Positions 25,613 to 34,371 of a DNA stretch of 39,078 nucleotides are shown one piece after another. The position numbers and the translations under genes were made by a program. Origin of the DNA: Nitrospirae bacterium GWC2_57_13 (GTDB taxonomy: Bacteria; Nitrospirota; UBA9217). Position 1 is the first letter of the stretch; each line of letters opens with the position of its first letter. The notes under the pieces were generated by a model, which did no database searches, had not been told where the DNA came from, and was given only the letters and a program-made list of their open reading frames with translations. The stretch is taken from positions 1-39,078 of the forward strand of contig MHDZ01000007.1 in the NCBI GenBank assembly GCA_001805055.1, read 5' to 3'.

Positions 25613-26320
25613 TCAGAATAACCGGCCAAGCAGGGCAGGAACGGCGGATTCAACGGTAAGTATCCGGCGGCCCATCGCCACGGAGCGAAATCCGCACGAC
25701 AGAAGTCTGTCCAGTTCGTATTCCACGAAGCCCCCTTCCGGGCCTATGGCAAGCGTCACAGGCCGGTCAACACCGAGGGGACAGGGATCGACAGCATGGG
25801 GATGAGCAACGAGCGGGAGCGTCTCCGCAATGAGGTGCGGCAGTTCGTCCTCCACAAAGGGTTTAAAGCGCTGCCTCAGCAAGACCTCGGGAAGGACCGT
25901 GTCCCGCGCCTGTTCAAGACCGAGCATCAGCTGATGCATGATGTTCGCCGGAGCAAGGAACGGCGTCTGCCAGTAGCTCTTTTCCACGCGAAGAGCGTTC
26001 AGCAGAATAATGCGCTTCACGCCCATGGTGCTCAAGGTGAACAGTACGCGCCGCAGCACTTTGGGACGGGGAAGCGCAAGAAGCACCGTTGCCGGAAGCG
26101 GAGGGGGGGGATCACTGTCAAGCCGCACGTGCAGATCGAGAGAATCGTTGTCCCTGCTGATGACCCGGCCAATGCCGATCCTGCCGTTCAGCAGCCCCAC
26201 GGCCAGTTCCCTGCCCTCTTCAGCGCGCAGGACCTCCGTCACATGCAGGCAGCGCCTGTCGCTTAAACGCGCGCGGTCCTCGGACACAAAATCGTACTGG
26301 GTAAGAAGAATGAGGTTCAT
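25613..26320 (-). CDS. rsmE: 16S rRNA m3U1498 methyltransferase RsmE
   Basis: A SPOUT-class RNA methyltransferase that methylates N3 of U1498 in 16S rRNA. The 235-residue protein has an N-terminal PUA-like part containing CLHVTEVLRAEEG and the C-terminal knot with LAIGPEGGFVEYELDRLLSCGF followed by MGRRILTVESAVPALL, the SAM-binding pattern of the family. It starts 24 nt after the radical SAM gene stop on the same strand; no strong ribosome binding site is visible. Confidence 0.9.
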   Translation of the reverse strand: MNLILLTQYDFVSEDRARLSDRRCLHVTEVLRAEEGRELAVGLLNGRIGIGRVISRDNDSLDLHVRLDSDPPPPLPATVLLALPRPKVLRRVLFTLSTMGVKRIILLNALRVEKSYWQTPFLAPANIMHQLMLGLEQARDTVLPEVLLRQRFKPFVEDELPHLIAETLPLVAHPHAVDPCPLGVDRPVTLAIGPEGGFVEYELDRLLSCGFRSVAMGRRILTVESAVPALLGRLF

Positions 26321-26344
26321 CGGGCCGGACTGCTTTCTTCACAG

Positions 26345-27838
26345 TTACTCAATACAAACCGGCCGGCGGTGAAAGACCTTCCGGAAATGATAGCCGTAGA
26401 TAGAAAGCGTGATTGCCAGGGGCAGCAGCCGCGGCCTGCGGAAGAGCGACCAGAAAAGCAGCTTCCAGTACTGGAACCGCTCCCTGCCGAAGATGCCCAG
26501 ACGATACACTGACTTGAGCGCCGCCTTAAGGTGGCTGCACTTAAGACGTGCGACCCGCACCTGAACGGGACGGTAGTTCTTCAGGAACTCCCTGACCCGC
26601 GCATAATACTGCCGGGGCGCGTAAATGGTCTCGACAATGCGCCGATATCCGCTCAGCAGCGCCTCGCGACTCATCTTCGGGATGAAATTGATCGAGAAAT
26701 CCGTATTGTCTCCCGTGGGTTCGCACAGCAACCGGTTCTCCGCGCGAAGACGGTGGTAGAGCTTTGTCCCCGCAGGAGCGTTCAGCAGACCCACCATGGC
26801 CGTCACAATGCCGGTTTCCTGGATGAATGCCACCAGCCGGTCGAAGATAGTTGCCGGATCGTTGTCGAAGCCGACGATGAACCCGGCCTGGACCTCCATG
26901 CCGAACTGCTGGATCTTTCTGACGCAGGCGGCCAGATCGCGGTTATTGTTCTGGAATTTGCTGCATTCCACCAGGCTTTCCTCATGAGGCGATTCGATCC
27001 CCACAAACACGGAATCGAATCCGGCCCTTGCCATCATGCGCATCAGTTCCTCGTCGTCCGAGACGTTGATGGACACCTCGGTTAATATCGAAAAGGGATG
27101 CCTTCGCTCGTCCATCCATTGCGTGAGGGCCGGCAGGATATCCTTCTTCAGTTTCCCCTTGTTCCCGATAAAGTTGTCGTCCACAAGGAATACGCCGCCT
27201 TTCCATCCGCGGGCATACAGACCGTCCAGCTCGGCAAGCAGCTGCTCCCGGTCCTTGGTGCGCGGCTTACGGCCGTAGAGCACGGTGATATTGCAGAAGT
27301 CGCAGTCAAAAGGGCATCCCCGCGAGTACTGCACGTTCATGGTGGCGTAGTTCTTCATGTCTATCAGGTCCCAGGCAGGCGCAGGCGTTGCGGTAATATC
27401 AGCCCACTGGTCCGACGAGTATATCCGCTGCGGCGTGCCTGCCTGCAGATCCTTCAGGAACAGGGGCAGCGTGATCTCCGCCTCGTTCAGAACGAGATGG
27501 TCCACATCAGGGAACTCCCCGGGGCTGGACGTGAACAGCGGGCCGCCGGCTATGACCCTGACCCCGAACTCTTTGCACCGCGCGATGGTATCCTCGCAGG
27601 ATACCTTCTGGATCGACATGGCGCTGATCAGCACATAGTCGGCCCAGAGCAGGTCTTTGTCCTTCAGCTTTTTTACGTTCATGTCCACGAGCCGCTTCTC
27701 CCACTCCCCGGGCAGCATGGCGGCAACGGTCAGCAGGCCAAGGGGCGGCAGGCATGCCTTCTTGGAAATGAACTTCAGTGCGTATTTAAAGCTCCAGAAG
27801 GTGTCGGGATATGTGGGATAGACGAGCAGGATCCTCAT
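26345..27838 (-). CDS. B12-binding-domain radical SAM protein (HpnJ-like, DUF4070 C-terminus)
   Basis: A 497-residue enzyme. Residues 1 to about 150 form a cobalamin-binding-like Rossmann domain (MRILLVYPTYP, PPLGLLTVAAML), the radical SAM cluster cysteines are in YSRGCPFDCDFCN (C175, C179, C182), the SAM-binding core follows, and the C-terminal ~150 residues resemble DUF4070. Family members rearrange or methylate lipids, hopanoids and pigments. The exact substrate is unknown and no hopanoid genes adjoin. A strong GGGGGAG ribosome binding site precedes the ATG. rsmE follows closely. Confidence 0.88.
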   Translation of the reverse strand: MRILLVYPTYPDTFWSFKYALKFISKKACLPPLGLLTVAAMLPGEWEKRLVDMNVKKLKDKDLLWADYVLISAMSIQKVSCEDTIARCKEFGVRVIAGGPLFTSSPGEFPDVDHLVLNEAEITLPLFLKDLQAGTPQRIYSSDQWADITATPAPAWDLIDMKNYATMNVQYSRGCPFDCDFCNITVLYGRKPRTKDREQLLAELDGLYARGWKGGVFLVDDNFIGNKGKLKKDILPALTQWMDERRHPFSILTEVSINVSDDEELMRMMARAGFDSVFVGIESPHEESLVECSKFQNNNRDLAACVRKIQQFGMEVQAGFIVGFDNDPATIFDRLVAFIQETGIVTAMVGLLNAPAGTKLYHRLRAENRLLCEPTGDNTDFSINFIPKMSREALLSGYRRIVETIYAPRQYYARVREFLKNYRPVQVRVARLKCSHLKAALKSVYRLGIFGRERFQYWKLLFWSLFRRPRLLPLAITLSIYGYHFRKVFHRRPVCIE

Positions 27839-27947
27839 GGCAACGCTCCCCCTTTATGTCCGGTAAAAGCAGCGTGTAGAACAGCAACGGTCGGAATGGG
27901 TACGATACAAAAAAGTATATCACATGATCCGGGCAACGGCTGCCGTA

Positions 27948-28061
27948 ACCACTGATGAACACGGTTCGGACCAAAAGGGAACTGCCGGAAAAAAACATTC
28001 CCTGGTCAGGTGACTCGAGGATTTGATTGAACTATTTGAAATATCGGTGTTAATCCGTGGC
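27948..28061. repeat. Foldback element upstream of the radical SAM gene
   Basis: In the 299-nt gap 27839-28137 the segment 27948-27973 (ACCACTGATGAACACGG...) matches the reverse complement of 28036-28061 (GCCACGGATTAACACCG...) at 16 of 26 positions without gaps. The units are about 10 bp (CCACTGATGA / ACACGGTTCGG). It is the same architecture as the other elements listed, with a loop of about 62 nt. Confidence 0.5.
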
Positions 28062-28137
28062 TATATGCTTTTACATGATCTGGCTCCAGCCGATGAAAGG
28101 ACAGGCACATGTGAAGAACGGTTCGGATACTAAGTTC

Positions 28138-28641
28138 TTACTCGCTGCTGCCATCGGGGCCGTACCAGACACGAAGGATCGTGAATACCGTCTCACCCTT
28201 TGGCCGCCGCACAACCACATCGTCGCCCTCGGCCTTCGTCATGAGTGAACGCGCCATGGGAGAATCCATGCTGATAAAGCCTCTTGTCTGGTCTGTTTCG
28301 TCAGGCCCCACGATGCGGTATTGACACTTGTTGCCTTCCTCGTCCTCAAGCCGCACCCAGGCGCCGAAAAAGACGTGGGATCCGTCAGCGGGGATCTGGT
28401 CCACGACCTGGATATTCTCAAGCCGCTCCTTAAGAAAATGAATGCGGCTGTCGATCTCCCTGAGCTGCTTCTTCCGGTAGATATACTCGGCGTTCTCGGA
28501 GCGGTCCCCTTCAGCAGCCGCGGCAGCCAGCGCCTTCGTAACATCCGGCCGCAGGACCCGCCAGAGATGCTTGAACTCGTCAATGAGCCGCTGATTGCCT
28601 TCGGGGGTTATATATTTTGATCCGTCTTTCTTGCGGTGCAT
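28138..28641 (-). CDS. greB: Transcription elongation factor GreB
   Basis: Rescues backtracked RNA polymerase by stimulating transcript cleavage. The 167-residue protein starts with the GreB-type KYITPEGNQRLIDEFKHLW and has the coiled-coil tip acids in AEGDRSENAEYIYRKKQLREID, followed by the C-terminal FKBP-like domain with YRIVGPDETD and SPMARSLMTKAEGDDVVV. AGGAG lies about 8 nt before the ATG. It stands alone between two repeat-filled gaps. Confidence 0.95.
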   Translation of the reverse strand: MHRKKDGSKYITPEGNQRLIDEFKHLWRVLRPDVTKALAAAAAEGDRSENAEYIYRKKQLREIDSRIHFLKERLENIQVVDQIPADGSHVFFGAWVRLEDEEGNKCQYRIVGPDETDQTRGFISMDSPMARSLMTKAEGDDVVVRRPKGETVFTILRVWYGPDGSSE

Positions 28642-28740
28642 GTTGTTCGCTCCTGATAGATATGCATGGGGATCAAAAAGCCGGCTGATGATGAGCAGCT
28701 GTTCCCTGACCCGGGCATGCGGGAACTAAAAAATTGAACC

Positions 28741-28832
28741 GCCAAGGCGAAAAGGTCGCGAAGGGAACCCTTACGTCAAGGTTTAAACCCAGAAATCCCA
28801 CTTTTCTTCGTGATCTTCGTGTTCTTCGTGGC
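28741..28832. repeat. Foldback element with CTTCGTG 9-bp units
   Basis: The 364-nt gap 28642-29005 holds a right arm of three exact-period units CTTCGTGAT CTTCGTGTT CTTCGTGGC (28806-28832). Its left arm 28741-28767 (GCCAAGGCGAA..AAGGTCGCGAAG) matches the reverse complement at 20 of 27 positions with one 4-nt gap. A weaker unit-like stretch (TTGCGTCCTTTCTTCGCGG) follows at about 28916-28934. No gene is visible in the gap. Confidence 0.65.
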
Positions 28833-28978
28833 GAGAAGCAGGGAACATCAAAACCGTATATCTCGCCGAGCACATGCGGTTTTACTGCCTTCAATTCAAA
28901 AGCTAAAGACTTCCATTGCGTCCTTTCTTCGCGGTGATGATCTTCTTCCCGGCTTGAAAAGTATTTGATCCGTTCGTA

Positions 28979-29009
28979 ACTATACTACCCATAGACCCGA
29001 TGATTTCAA
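28979..29009 (-). promoter_or_regulatory. Possible promoter upstream of greB
   Basis: On the minus strand TTGAAA (29009-29004) and TATAGT (28984-28979) each match five of six consensus bases, with a 19-nt spacer, slightly long. The site lies at the end of rsm22 and about 340 nt before greB, so the transcript would carry the foldback element as its leader. Confidence 0.3.
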
Positions 29010-30124
29010 ACCTTTTTTACGATCACCTTCGTCTCCTTCACCACCTTCAGCCGCTTTCCTTCATCGAGAACGCCATCGAAGCCGACGAAAGCCCCGCGTT
29101 GCAGCCCACCGAAATCCTGATTCAGGTCCGACCAATCCTTGTCCAGCCGGACAACAAGGCGTCGTCCCTCTGATCCGCAGAGATAGAACTCGGCTTTTCC
29201 TTTGGAGATCAGGGGCTCGCTCACGACCCGCCAGGCGTCCAGGCCCAGCACATCGGTGATGGAAGATGCGTCCTTTCTGAGGACGACATAAGAGAACTTT
29301 AGCGCATCCTTGCGCAGACCAATGCGCTGGTCAACCTCGCGCACGATCTCCGGCGGGTCCCAGGGGACCTCTTCATGCTGCCAGTCCCGGGCGTTCTCCA
29401 GCGTGGCGCAGAGGCCGGAAGCGGGACAGGGAGCATAGAACTGCGCGGTCTGAGCCGGAAGGCCGCAGACCACTTCGAGCATCTCCCGCGACGTCTCGCG
29501 CAGCGCAGGTTCGATGATAATGCAGCTTCCCTGTTGGTCCATGAGCTGATTTAACAGGCCAAGCAGGAAGTTTCGACGCACCTCGGTCCTTTCATCGTTG
29601 CCGTGGAACAGCTCGTTCAGCACGTTCGAGAGAATAAGGACGTCGAACCGTTCCCCTGCAAGACGGGCTGCGGCCCGATCAACACCGGAACGCAGGGTGC
29701 GCAATGACGCATCCATACCGGTGTTTTCGCGCCATTCCGTAAAAAGCCGCTCTGCGTCCTTCAGATTTTCGCCCACCTGGTCCAGGGCCGTGCAGTCGAG
29801 GACGGGTTTGTGGTCATGGTGTGAAAAAAACTCCATCATGCCCAGGAGTGCCGTGCCCGGGCCTGAACCCAGATCGAGCACTTTGAGCCGGTCCTTGCGC
29901 AGAAGGCCCTTCGGGTGCAGGGAAAGCTCCCGGAGCGGCAGATGGATCTTGCTAATGTTGGCAGGGACGAAATAACGGAGATAGGCTTGCCGCAGGTCAG
30001 GGTCCTTGAGGTATGCTGCCGGAAGGGCCTCCCGGTCCCGCGTTAAAAGCCCGGACAAACGCGATACATTCCTGGACAATACAGTAAGGTCTATTGGAGA
30101 CGTGCTCTTATCAAATGTATCCAT
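29006..30124 (-). CDS. Rsm22-family small-ribosomal-subunit-associated methyltransferase
   Basis: A 372-residue protein with a helical N-terminus (AYLRYFVPANISKIHLPL), motif I LKVLDLGSGPGTALLGM, a post-I acidic strand, the FDVLILSNVLNELF block typical of Rsm22, and a C-terminal beta-rich region. Rsm22/METTL17 proteins associate with the small ribosomal subunit, and mitochondrial homologues are reported to bind an iron-sulfur cluster. Here APCPASGLCA keeps two of the cysteines, but the usual DWCH motif reads DWQHE, so a full set of ligands is not evident. The start is ATG 30124; a GTG at 30151 is possible. Confidence 0.82.
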   Translation of the reverse strand: MDTFDKSTSPIDLTVLSRNVSRLSGLLTRDREALPAAYLKDPDLRQAYLRYFVPANISKIHLPLRELSLHPKGLLRKDRLKVLDLGSGPGTALLGMMEFFSHHDHKPVLDCTALDQVGENLKDAERLFTEWRENTGMDASLRTLRSGVDRAAARLAGERFDVLILSNVLNELFHGNDERTEVRRNFLLGLLNQLMDQQGSCIIIEPALRETSREMLEVVCGLPAQTAQFYAPCPASGLCATLENARDWQHEEVPWDPPEIVREVDQRIGLRKDALKFSYVVLRKDASSITDVLGLDAWRVVSEPLISKGKAEFYLCGSEGRRLVVRLDKDWSDLNQDFGGLQRGAFVGFDGVLDEGKRLKVVKETKVIVKKV

Positions 30125-30339
30125 GGGGTTTCCATTGCTGCGCAGCTGCACGGGATTACTCCCTCATAAAAACCTGCCTCGTAAAAAGAAGATGCTCGAA
30201 AAAGAGACGTAACGTTGTCCGCTCCATCAGCCTCAGCGTGACCACGCTACGGTGCGTTACTGCGGATCAAACCTTTCCTGAGCATCCGGTAAAAAGCGAA
30301 GGCGCGCATTTCGGCAAGAACCTCCACATCTTCACCCAC

Positions 30340-30900
30340 CTACCGAACATGCTCGGCCGAGATCTCCTGCCCCGTAGCCTTGACAAAGGCCTTCTTCAGC
30401 GCCTTTACCTGTTTCCCTTTTGCGTCAAAATACACCCTCTTCTCTACAACGTAGGGGCCTTCGATCTCGTCGTGATCCGGCACATAACACTGGAATGTTG
30501 CGAGATCATCAAAAACAAAGGCCGTCCGGCCATTATCATAAAAATAGTAATCACGCACGAGCATCCAGTCGCCGCTGGGTGTTTCGAGAGCCATTCGGAC
30601 CTTTATGATCCTGCCATCGTGCAGGTACACATAGTTCCTCTCGAACGCGTCCATCTCATCAATATCCTTAAACTCCTTCTGCTCGGGATCCTTCGCTTCT
30701 TTCCAGCCCTTATCGGACGTGTAGAAGAGAATGACCTGTGCCTTCTTTTCCTCGATCGTCTTGTTCACCGCTGCATAGATATCCCGTATCTCCTGGAGGG
30801 GGTCTCCGGAAAAAGAGGGGGCCGCGGTCAGAATGAGCATTGCTCCAAGTGTGACGGTGACGATAGCAGGGATCAGACGCTTTGATCGGTTGATCATCAT
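30340..30900 (-). CDS. Secreted hypothetical protein, 186 aa
   Basis: A basic N-terminus and hydrophobic core (PAIVTVTLGAMLILTAAPSFS) form a Sec signal peptide with probable cleavage after SFS. The mature part is rich in aromatic and acidic residues, with repeated short strands (YVYLHDGRIIKVRMALE, YYFYDNGRTAFVF), which suggests a small beta-sheet periplasmic domain. I do not recognise the family. AAAGGAGA precedes the start. It lies between the restriction gene and rsm22 and is not obviously part of either system. The 188-nt gap downstream shows nothing I can name. Confidence 0.7.
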   Translation of the reverse strand: MMINRSKRLIPAIVTVTLGAMLILTAAPSFSGDPLQEIRDIYAAVNKTIEEKKAQVILFYTSDKGWKEAKDPEQKEFKDIDEMDAFERNYVYLHDGRIIKVRMALETPSGDWMLVRDYYFYDNGRTAFVFDDLATFQCYVPDHDEIEGPYVVEKRVYFDAKGKQVKALKKAFVKATGQEISAEHVR

Positions 30901-30954
30901 AAATATCTCCTTTCCGGACAGCTCCCCGATTACCCCGTCCTTACGGCGACAACT

Positions 30955-32961
30955 CTACGGCAGCTCCGACGCTTTCGTTACCACGCTATAATCCACGCCG
31001 AGAGCGTCTTTGAAGTGCCGCCCACCGCAGTGGATCTTCCACAGTTCGTCCTGACGCAGGTCGGATTTCCAGTCCGCATCCTTCGTTTCCCGCACCAGAT
31101 ACAGCAACTCCTCGCCGGTGTTGTCCCCGTGTGAGTCGCGCGGCTCCATAACGATGGCCCAGTCCGGATTGTATTCTCCTACCGGCGTTGGAACCGTAAA
31201 CCATCTCGGCAGTTTGAGATACAGTTTCACATCATCCCGTTTCTCAAGACCCATGACAAACTCGCGTTCCACTTCGGAGTCGTAAAGAACATGGTCATAC
31301 ACCGAATGCGCGGCGGGAACCAGATATTCCGCCCAGCTCGGAATGTCCTCGAACTGGGTCATCTCATACCATGAATTAACCTTTTCATACTGAATGCCGT
31401 TCACGAGTTGGTCAAGAATCTTCTCCTTAATGATCCGCACGGCAACACTGGCGAACTCGTGAGGGTTGTCCACGGCCGCTTTCTTGTTCTGCGACCGCTT
31501 GTAGATTTCCAGGAGCGTCGTGCGCGTCAAGCGGAGCGGCGGGGTCGTATGCTCCATGAGGTTCGCCATGATCTCCACAAGGTTCGGCAAGGGATACCGC
31601 TGGTCGAGGTAGAGCACCGGCCTGTCCGCGCTCACCTGGATCGCGTCAAAGGTGTCTTCGGTGTTGACCGACAACTGCGCCTTGGTGACCGTTACGCGCG
31701 GGGGTCTGATCTCCGTCTTCTCGATCTCCGGGACGACCTCGTTCAAAAGCCTCTCGGTATTGATCTTCACGTTATAGCGCGTCTTGTGCTTGATTAGCTC
31801 CCAAAGCTCCTTGAACTCCGGCTTAAGGGTATATTCCTTCCGGAGTTTGACCGTCACCCGCTTCCGGGCATCGGCAGGCTTGGGCGGCAAGCCTTCCTTG
31901 CCGTACTCTTCCTCAATTTCAGTCTGGAGCCGCTCAACGTACTTCTCATAGCTCTCGTTGGCCACGACCGTAAGCACGTTGATCTTCTCATCACGCACCC
32001 GGTCGCCAGCCTGGTCCACGGCCAGCCGCACACCGCGCCCAATTTCCTGGCGCTTTTTCATCTCTGATGTTGTCTGGTTCAGGGTGCAGATTTGGAAAAC
32101 ATTCGGGTTGTCCCATCCCTCGCGCAGGGCGGAGTGAGAGAAGATAAAGGACACCGGCTCGTCGAGGGACAGCAGCCGTTCCTTGTCCTTCATGATGAGG
32201 TCATAGGTCGCCTCGTCCTCTTTGGTTTTACCGGAAACAGTGTCGAGTATTTCAATAGCGCCGCCCTTGCGTTTCTTCTGGGCAAAGTACGAGGCCTGAA
32301 CGGTCAAGGGGTCAATGTGCTTCCAGTCGGGATGCCTGGCCTTTATCTCATTGAACGCCTTCACAAATAACTGCCGGATAATGCCCTCTTCCTGAGCGTA
32401 ATTATCAACTTTGTCGATGAAGAACAGGGACAGGACCTTCAGCCCGGCATCCCTGAGCTTGGCCTGTTTTCGGAAATGCTCCTCGATGGTGTAGCGTATC
32501 TGGGCCTCAAAGATGGCCTCTTTGTCCGCTCCGCGCGATTCCCCGACCTTCAGTTCCACGTTGTTCGCAAAGCGCACAAACCCGCCGCCGGGGTTGATTT
32601 CGTCTATCTCAAACCCGGCATATTCAGGCCGCTCGGCCATCTTTTCGAGCGAATCGCCGGGCCGGATCGTGACGATCTGTTCTTTGACCGTTCCGCCTTT
32701 CATCAGCTTGTGGAGGGCAAGCCGGGCCGTAATCGTCTTTTTCTCGGTCTTGATGCCGTCAAGCCGAAGAAACACCTGATTCTCGTCGTTCTCTTTTACG
32801 ACCGAGGCTACCTCGATGCGTTTCACGAGCCCCTGGCGGTATGCTTCGAACGGCGTAAGCCGGTAGATGACGTTATAGGGATTCCGGTGCGTGGCGCTGT
32901 AGCGCAGGGCAAAAAGCGGGTCGAGGGCGGATAGGGCCTTGATGCGGAGCTCGCTCTCCAT
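30955..32961 (-). CDS. Type III restriction enzyme Res subunit, C-terminal part (after amber codon)
   Basis: This 668-codon frame directly continues the N-terminal part encoded at 32965-33702: only TAG AAC separates the two, with no change of frame. It begins MESELRIKALSALDPLFALRYSATH, contains the helicase motif VI QEIGRGVRLAVDQ, and ends with a PD-(D/E)xK-like nuclease region (NPDWAIVMEPRD, then LLYLVRETKDADW). Type III Res subunits are ATP-dependent translocases and nucleases of about 900-1000 residues; the joined length here would be 915. No ribosome binding site precedes ATG 32961, so expression would need read-through or reinitiation. Confidence 0.88.
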   Translation of the reverse strand: MESELRIKALSALDPLFALRYSATHRNPYNVIYRLTPFEAYRQGLVKRIEVASVVKENDENQVFLRLDGIKTEKKTITARLALHKLMKGGTVKEQIVTIRPGDSLEKMAERPEYAGFEIDEINPGGGFVRFANNVELKVGESRGADKEAIFEAQIRYTIEEHFRKQAKLRDAGLKVLSLFFIDKVDNYAQEEGIIRQLFVKAFNEIKARHPDWKHIDPLTVQASYFAQKKRKGGAIEILDTVSGKTKEDEATYDLIMKDKERLLSLDEPVSFIFSHSALREGWDNPNVFQICTLNQTTSEMKKRQEIGRGVRLAVDQAGDRVRDEKINVLTVVANESYEKYVERLQTEIEEEYGKEGLPPKPADARKRVTVKLRKEYTLKPEFKELWELIKHKTRYNVKINTERLLNEVVPEIEKTEIRPPRVTVTKAQLSVNTEDTFDAIQVSADRPVLYLDQRYPLPNLVEIMANLMEHTTPPLRLTRTTLLEIYKRSQNKKAAVDNPHEFASVAVRIIKEKILDQLVNGIQYEKVNSWYEMTQFEDIPSWAEYLVPAAHSVYDHVLYDSEVEREFVMGLEKRDDVKLYLKLPRWFTVPTPVGEYNPDWAIVMEPRDSHGDNTGEELLYLVRETKDADWKSDLRQDELWKIHCGGRHFKDALGVDYSVVTKASELP

Positions 32962-32964
32962 GTT

Positions 32965-33702
32965 CTACGGCTCGTCGAGGATCAGGATCGGGCGCGCCGC
33001 CTGGACAAGATGGATCGGCGTTTCCCCCTGCAGGCGGTCCGTGGTCTGGTGTATGACGTTCGACGCCTTGTTAAAGGAATCGATGGTCATGACCATCATT
33101 TCCACGCCGTCGGAATTGGCAAAGTTCCGGATCTGGGAGAGGTTATCCGAGTCGTAGACGTAATAGCGGTACGGAGCATTACCGTACAACTCACGTAAAT
33201 GCGTCTGCGTGACCTGCAGGGTCTTGAGCACGCCCTCGCGGATCGCGACGGACGGGACCACGATGATGAACTTTCGAAGTCCATATCGACGGTAAAGCTC
33301 CAATGCCGTTCGCAAATACACATAGGTCTTCCCCGTCCCGGTCTCCATCTCAACCGAGAAGTTGAGAAATCTCACCCGCTTCTCCCCTGCCGCAGTCTCG
33401 ATGGTTTCTTCAATGTACGCAAAGCCGCTGTCCGGCTCAATACCGTTTGCCTGCTGAACCTTGCCGAGGTTCGTTAATAGATCGTCATGAGTCAAGGTAA
33501 GGACGTTCGCAACCGTTCCGGGAAATAGCTCGGTAAATTGAAACTGGCTGCGATGTTCGGGAGGGAGGAGAGCGGTTTGGGTATCGCCGAAGCCCAGATA
33601 AGCCGGAGCGCCGGTGATCTTCTGCTGGCCTTCAAGCAGATTCACCGCCGCCTCGACTGCCTTAACTTGGTATTCCTGATTAGCGTCGAATTTGAACTGC
33701 AT
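32965..33702 (-). CDS. Type III restriction enzyme Res subunit, N-terminal part (ends at amber codon)
   Basis: 245 residues covering the first RecA-like helicase domain: MQFKFDANQEYQVKAVEAAV at the start, the Walker A motif METGTGKTYVYL (about 119-130), motif Ia in IIVVPSVAIREGV, and the Walker B DEAD-box equivalent ILILDEP at the very end. The next codon is TAG where family members have glutamine (DEPQN), and the frame then continues as the 30955-32961 product. Truncated here, the protein would have an incomplete ATPase core. The start lies 3 nt after the hepT stop codon. Confidence 0.88.
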   Translation of the reverse strand: MQFKFDANQEYQVKAVEAAVNLLEGQQKITGAPAYLGFGDTQTALLPPEHRSQFQFTELFPGTVANVLTLTHDDLLTNLGKVQQANGIEPDSGFAYIEETIETAAGEKRVRFLNFSVEMETGTGKTYVYLRTALELYRRYGLRKFIIVVPSVAIREGVLKTLQVTQTHLRELYGNAPYRYYVYDSDNLSQIRNFANSDGVEMMVMTIDSFNKASNVIHQTTDRLQGETPIHLVQAARPILILDEP

Positions 33703-33705
33703 CAG

Positions 33706-34068
33706 CTATTCGGTCTCCGGCTTGGGAGGCGTGGGAATAAGGGACTCCAGCAGCTTTATTAGCTCGGGGATGCGCTGCGTCGCCACAGCCCATATCCGTC
33801 CATGTTTGATTTCACCGTATTCGTGAATCAACACATTGCGCTGTCCGACAAGTCCCTTCCAGTAAATCTCGGGATGAGCCTGCCGAAAAGCATCGGATAC
33901 ATGGTTGGCGGCTTCGCCGATGATCTCGATATTTCGTTCAACAGCGCCGCGAAGCATCCGGTCATTTTCATAGTCATTGTACTTCCGGGAAGAAACAAAC
34001 TCATTTACAGCTCTCGCGGCATCCAGCATATCCCATAATAACGCCGCATCGCGCTCATCAGGCTGCAT
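33706..34068 (-). CDS. hepT: HepT-like HEPN ribonuclease (DUF86) toxin
   Basis: A 120-residue all-helical HEPN protein with the Rx4-6H RNase motif visible as GQRNVLIHEYGEI (R77 to H82, with Y84). The tyrosine is the residue that MntA modifies by AMPylation in characterised pairs. The N-terminal half has the usual DAARAVNEFVSS and ERNIEIIGEAANHVSD helices. It overlaps the mntA stop by 11 nt and ends 3 nt before the restriction gene, so the toxin-antitoxin pair is embedded in the restriction-modification operon. Confidence 0.85.
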   Translation of the reverse strand: MQPDERDAALLWDMLDAARAVNEFVSSRKYNDYENDRMLRGAVERNIEIIGEAANHVSDAFRQAHPEIYWKGLVGQRNVLIHEYGEIKHGRIWAVATQRIPELIKLLESLIPTPPKPETE

Positions 34069-34363
34069 AGAGTACCTCTTTAGTCTTCATGATCGAATGG
34101 CGACGGAACGGATTGCGTATTGTCCCCTTTTCTACAAGATCCACATCACGGCCGAATATTACTTTTAATTCCTCTATCATGTCCACCCAATCGCTAAGGT
34201 CCCATCCCGCGCGCTCTTCAAAACTAACCATTACGTCCACATCGCTGTCCGGCCTGAAATCGTCGCGCAGTACCGAACCGAATAGAGAGAATTCCTTTAT
34301 TTTCCACTTCTGGCAAAACGCGATTATTTTATCCATCGGAATACCTATTTTCGTCTGTATCAT
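34058..34363 (-). CDS. mntA: MntA-type nucleotidyltransferase antitoxin
   Basis: A 101-residue minimal nucleotidyltransferase with the GSx10DxD active site (FGSVLRDDFRPDSDVDVMV, G29-S30, D41, D43) and a third acid in RDVDLVEKG. MntA antitoxins add AMP to a tyrosine of HepT to silence its RNase. AGGAG seven bases upstream selects ATG 34363; the longer frame to 34393 would overlap the mod stop. It lies 8 nt after mod and overlaps hepT. Confidence 0.85.
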   Translation of the reverse strand: MIQTKIGIPMDKIIAFCQKWKIKEFSLFGSVLRDDFRPDSDVDVMVSFEERAGWDLSDWVDMIEELKVIFGRDVDLVEKGTIRNPFRRHSIMKTKEVLYAA

Positions 34364-34371
34364 ATCCGCTC

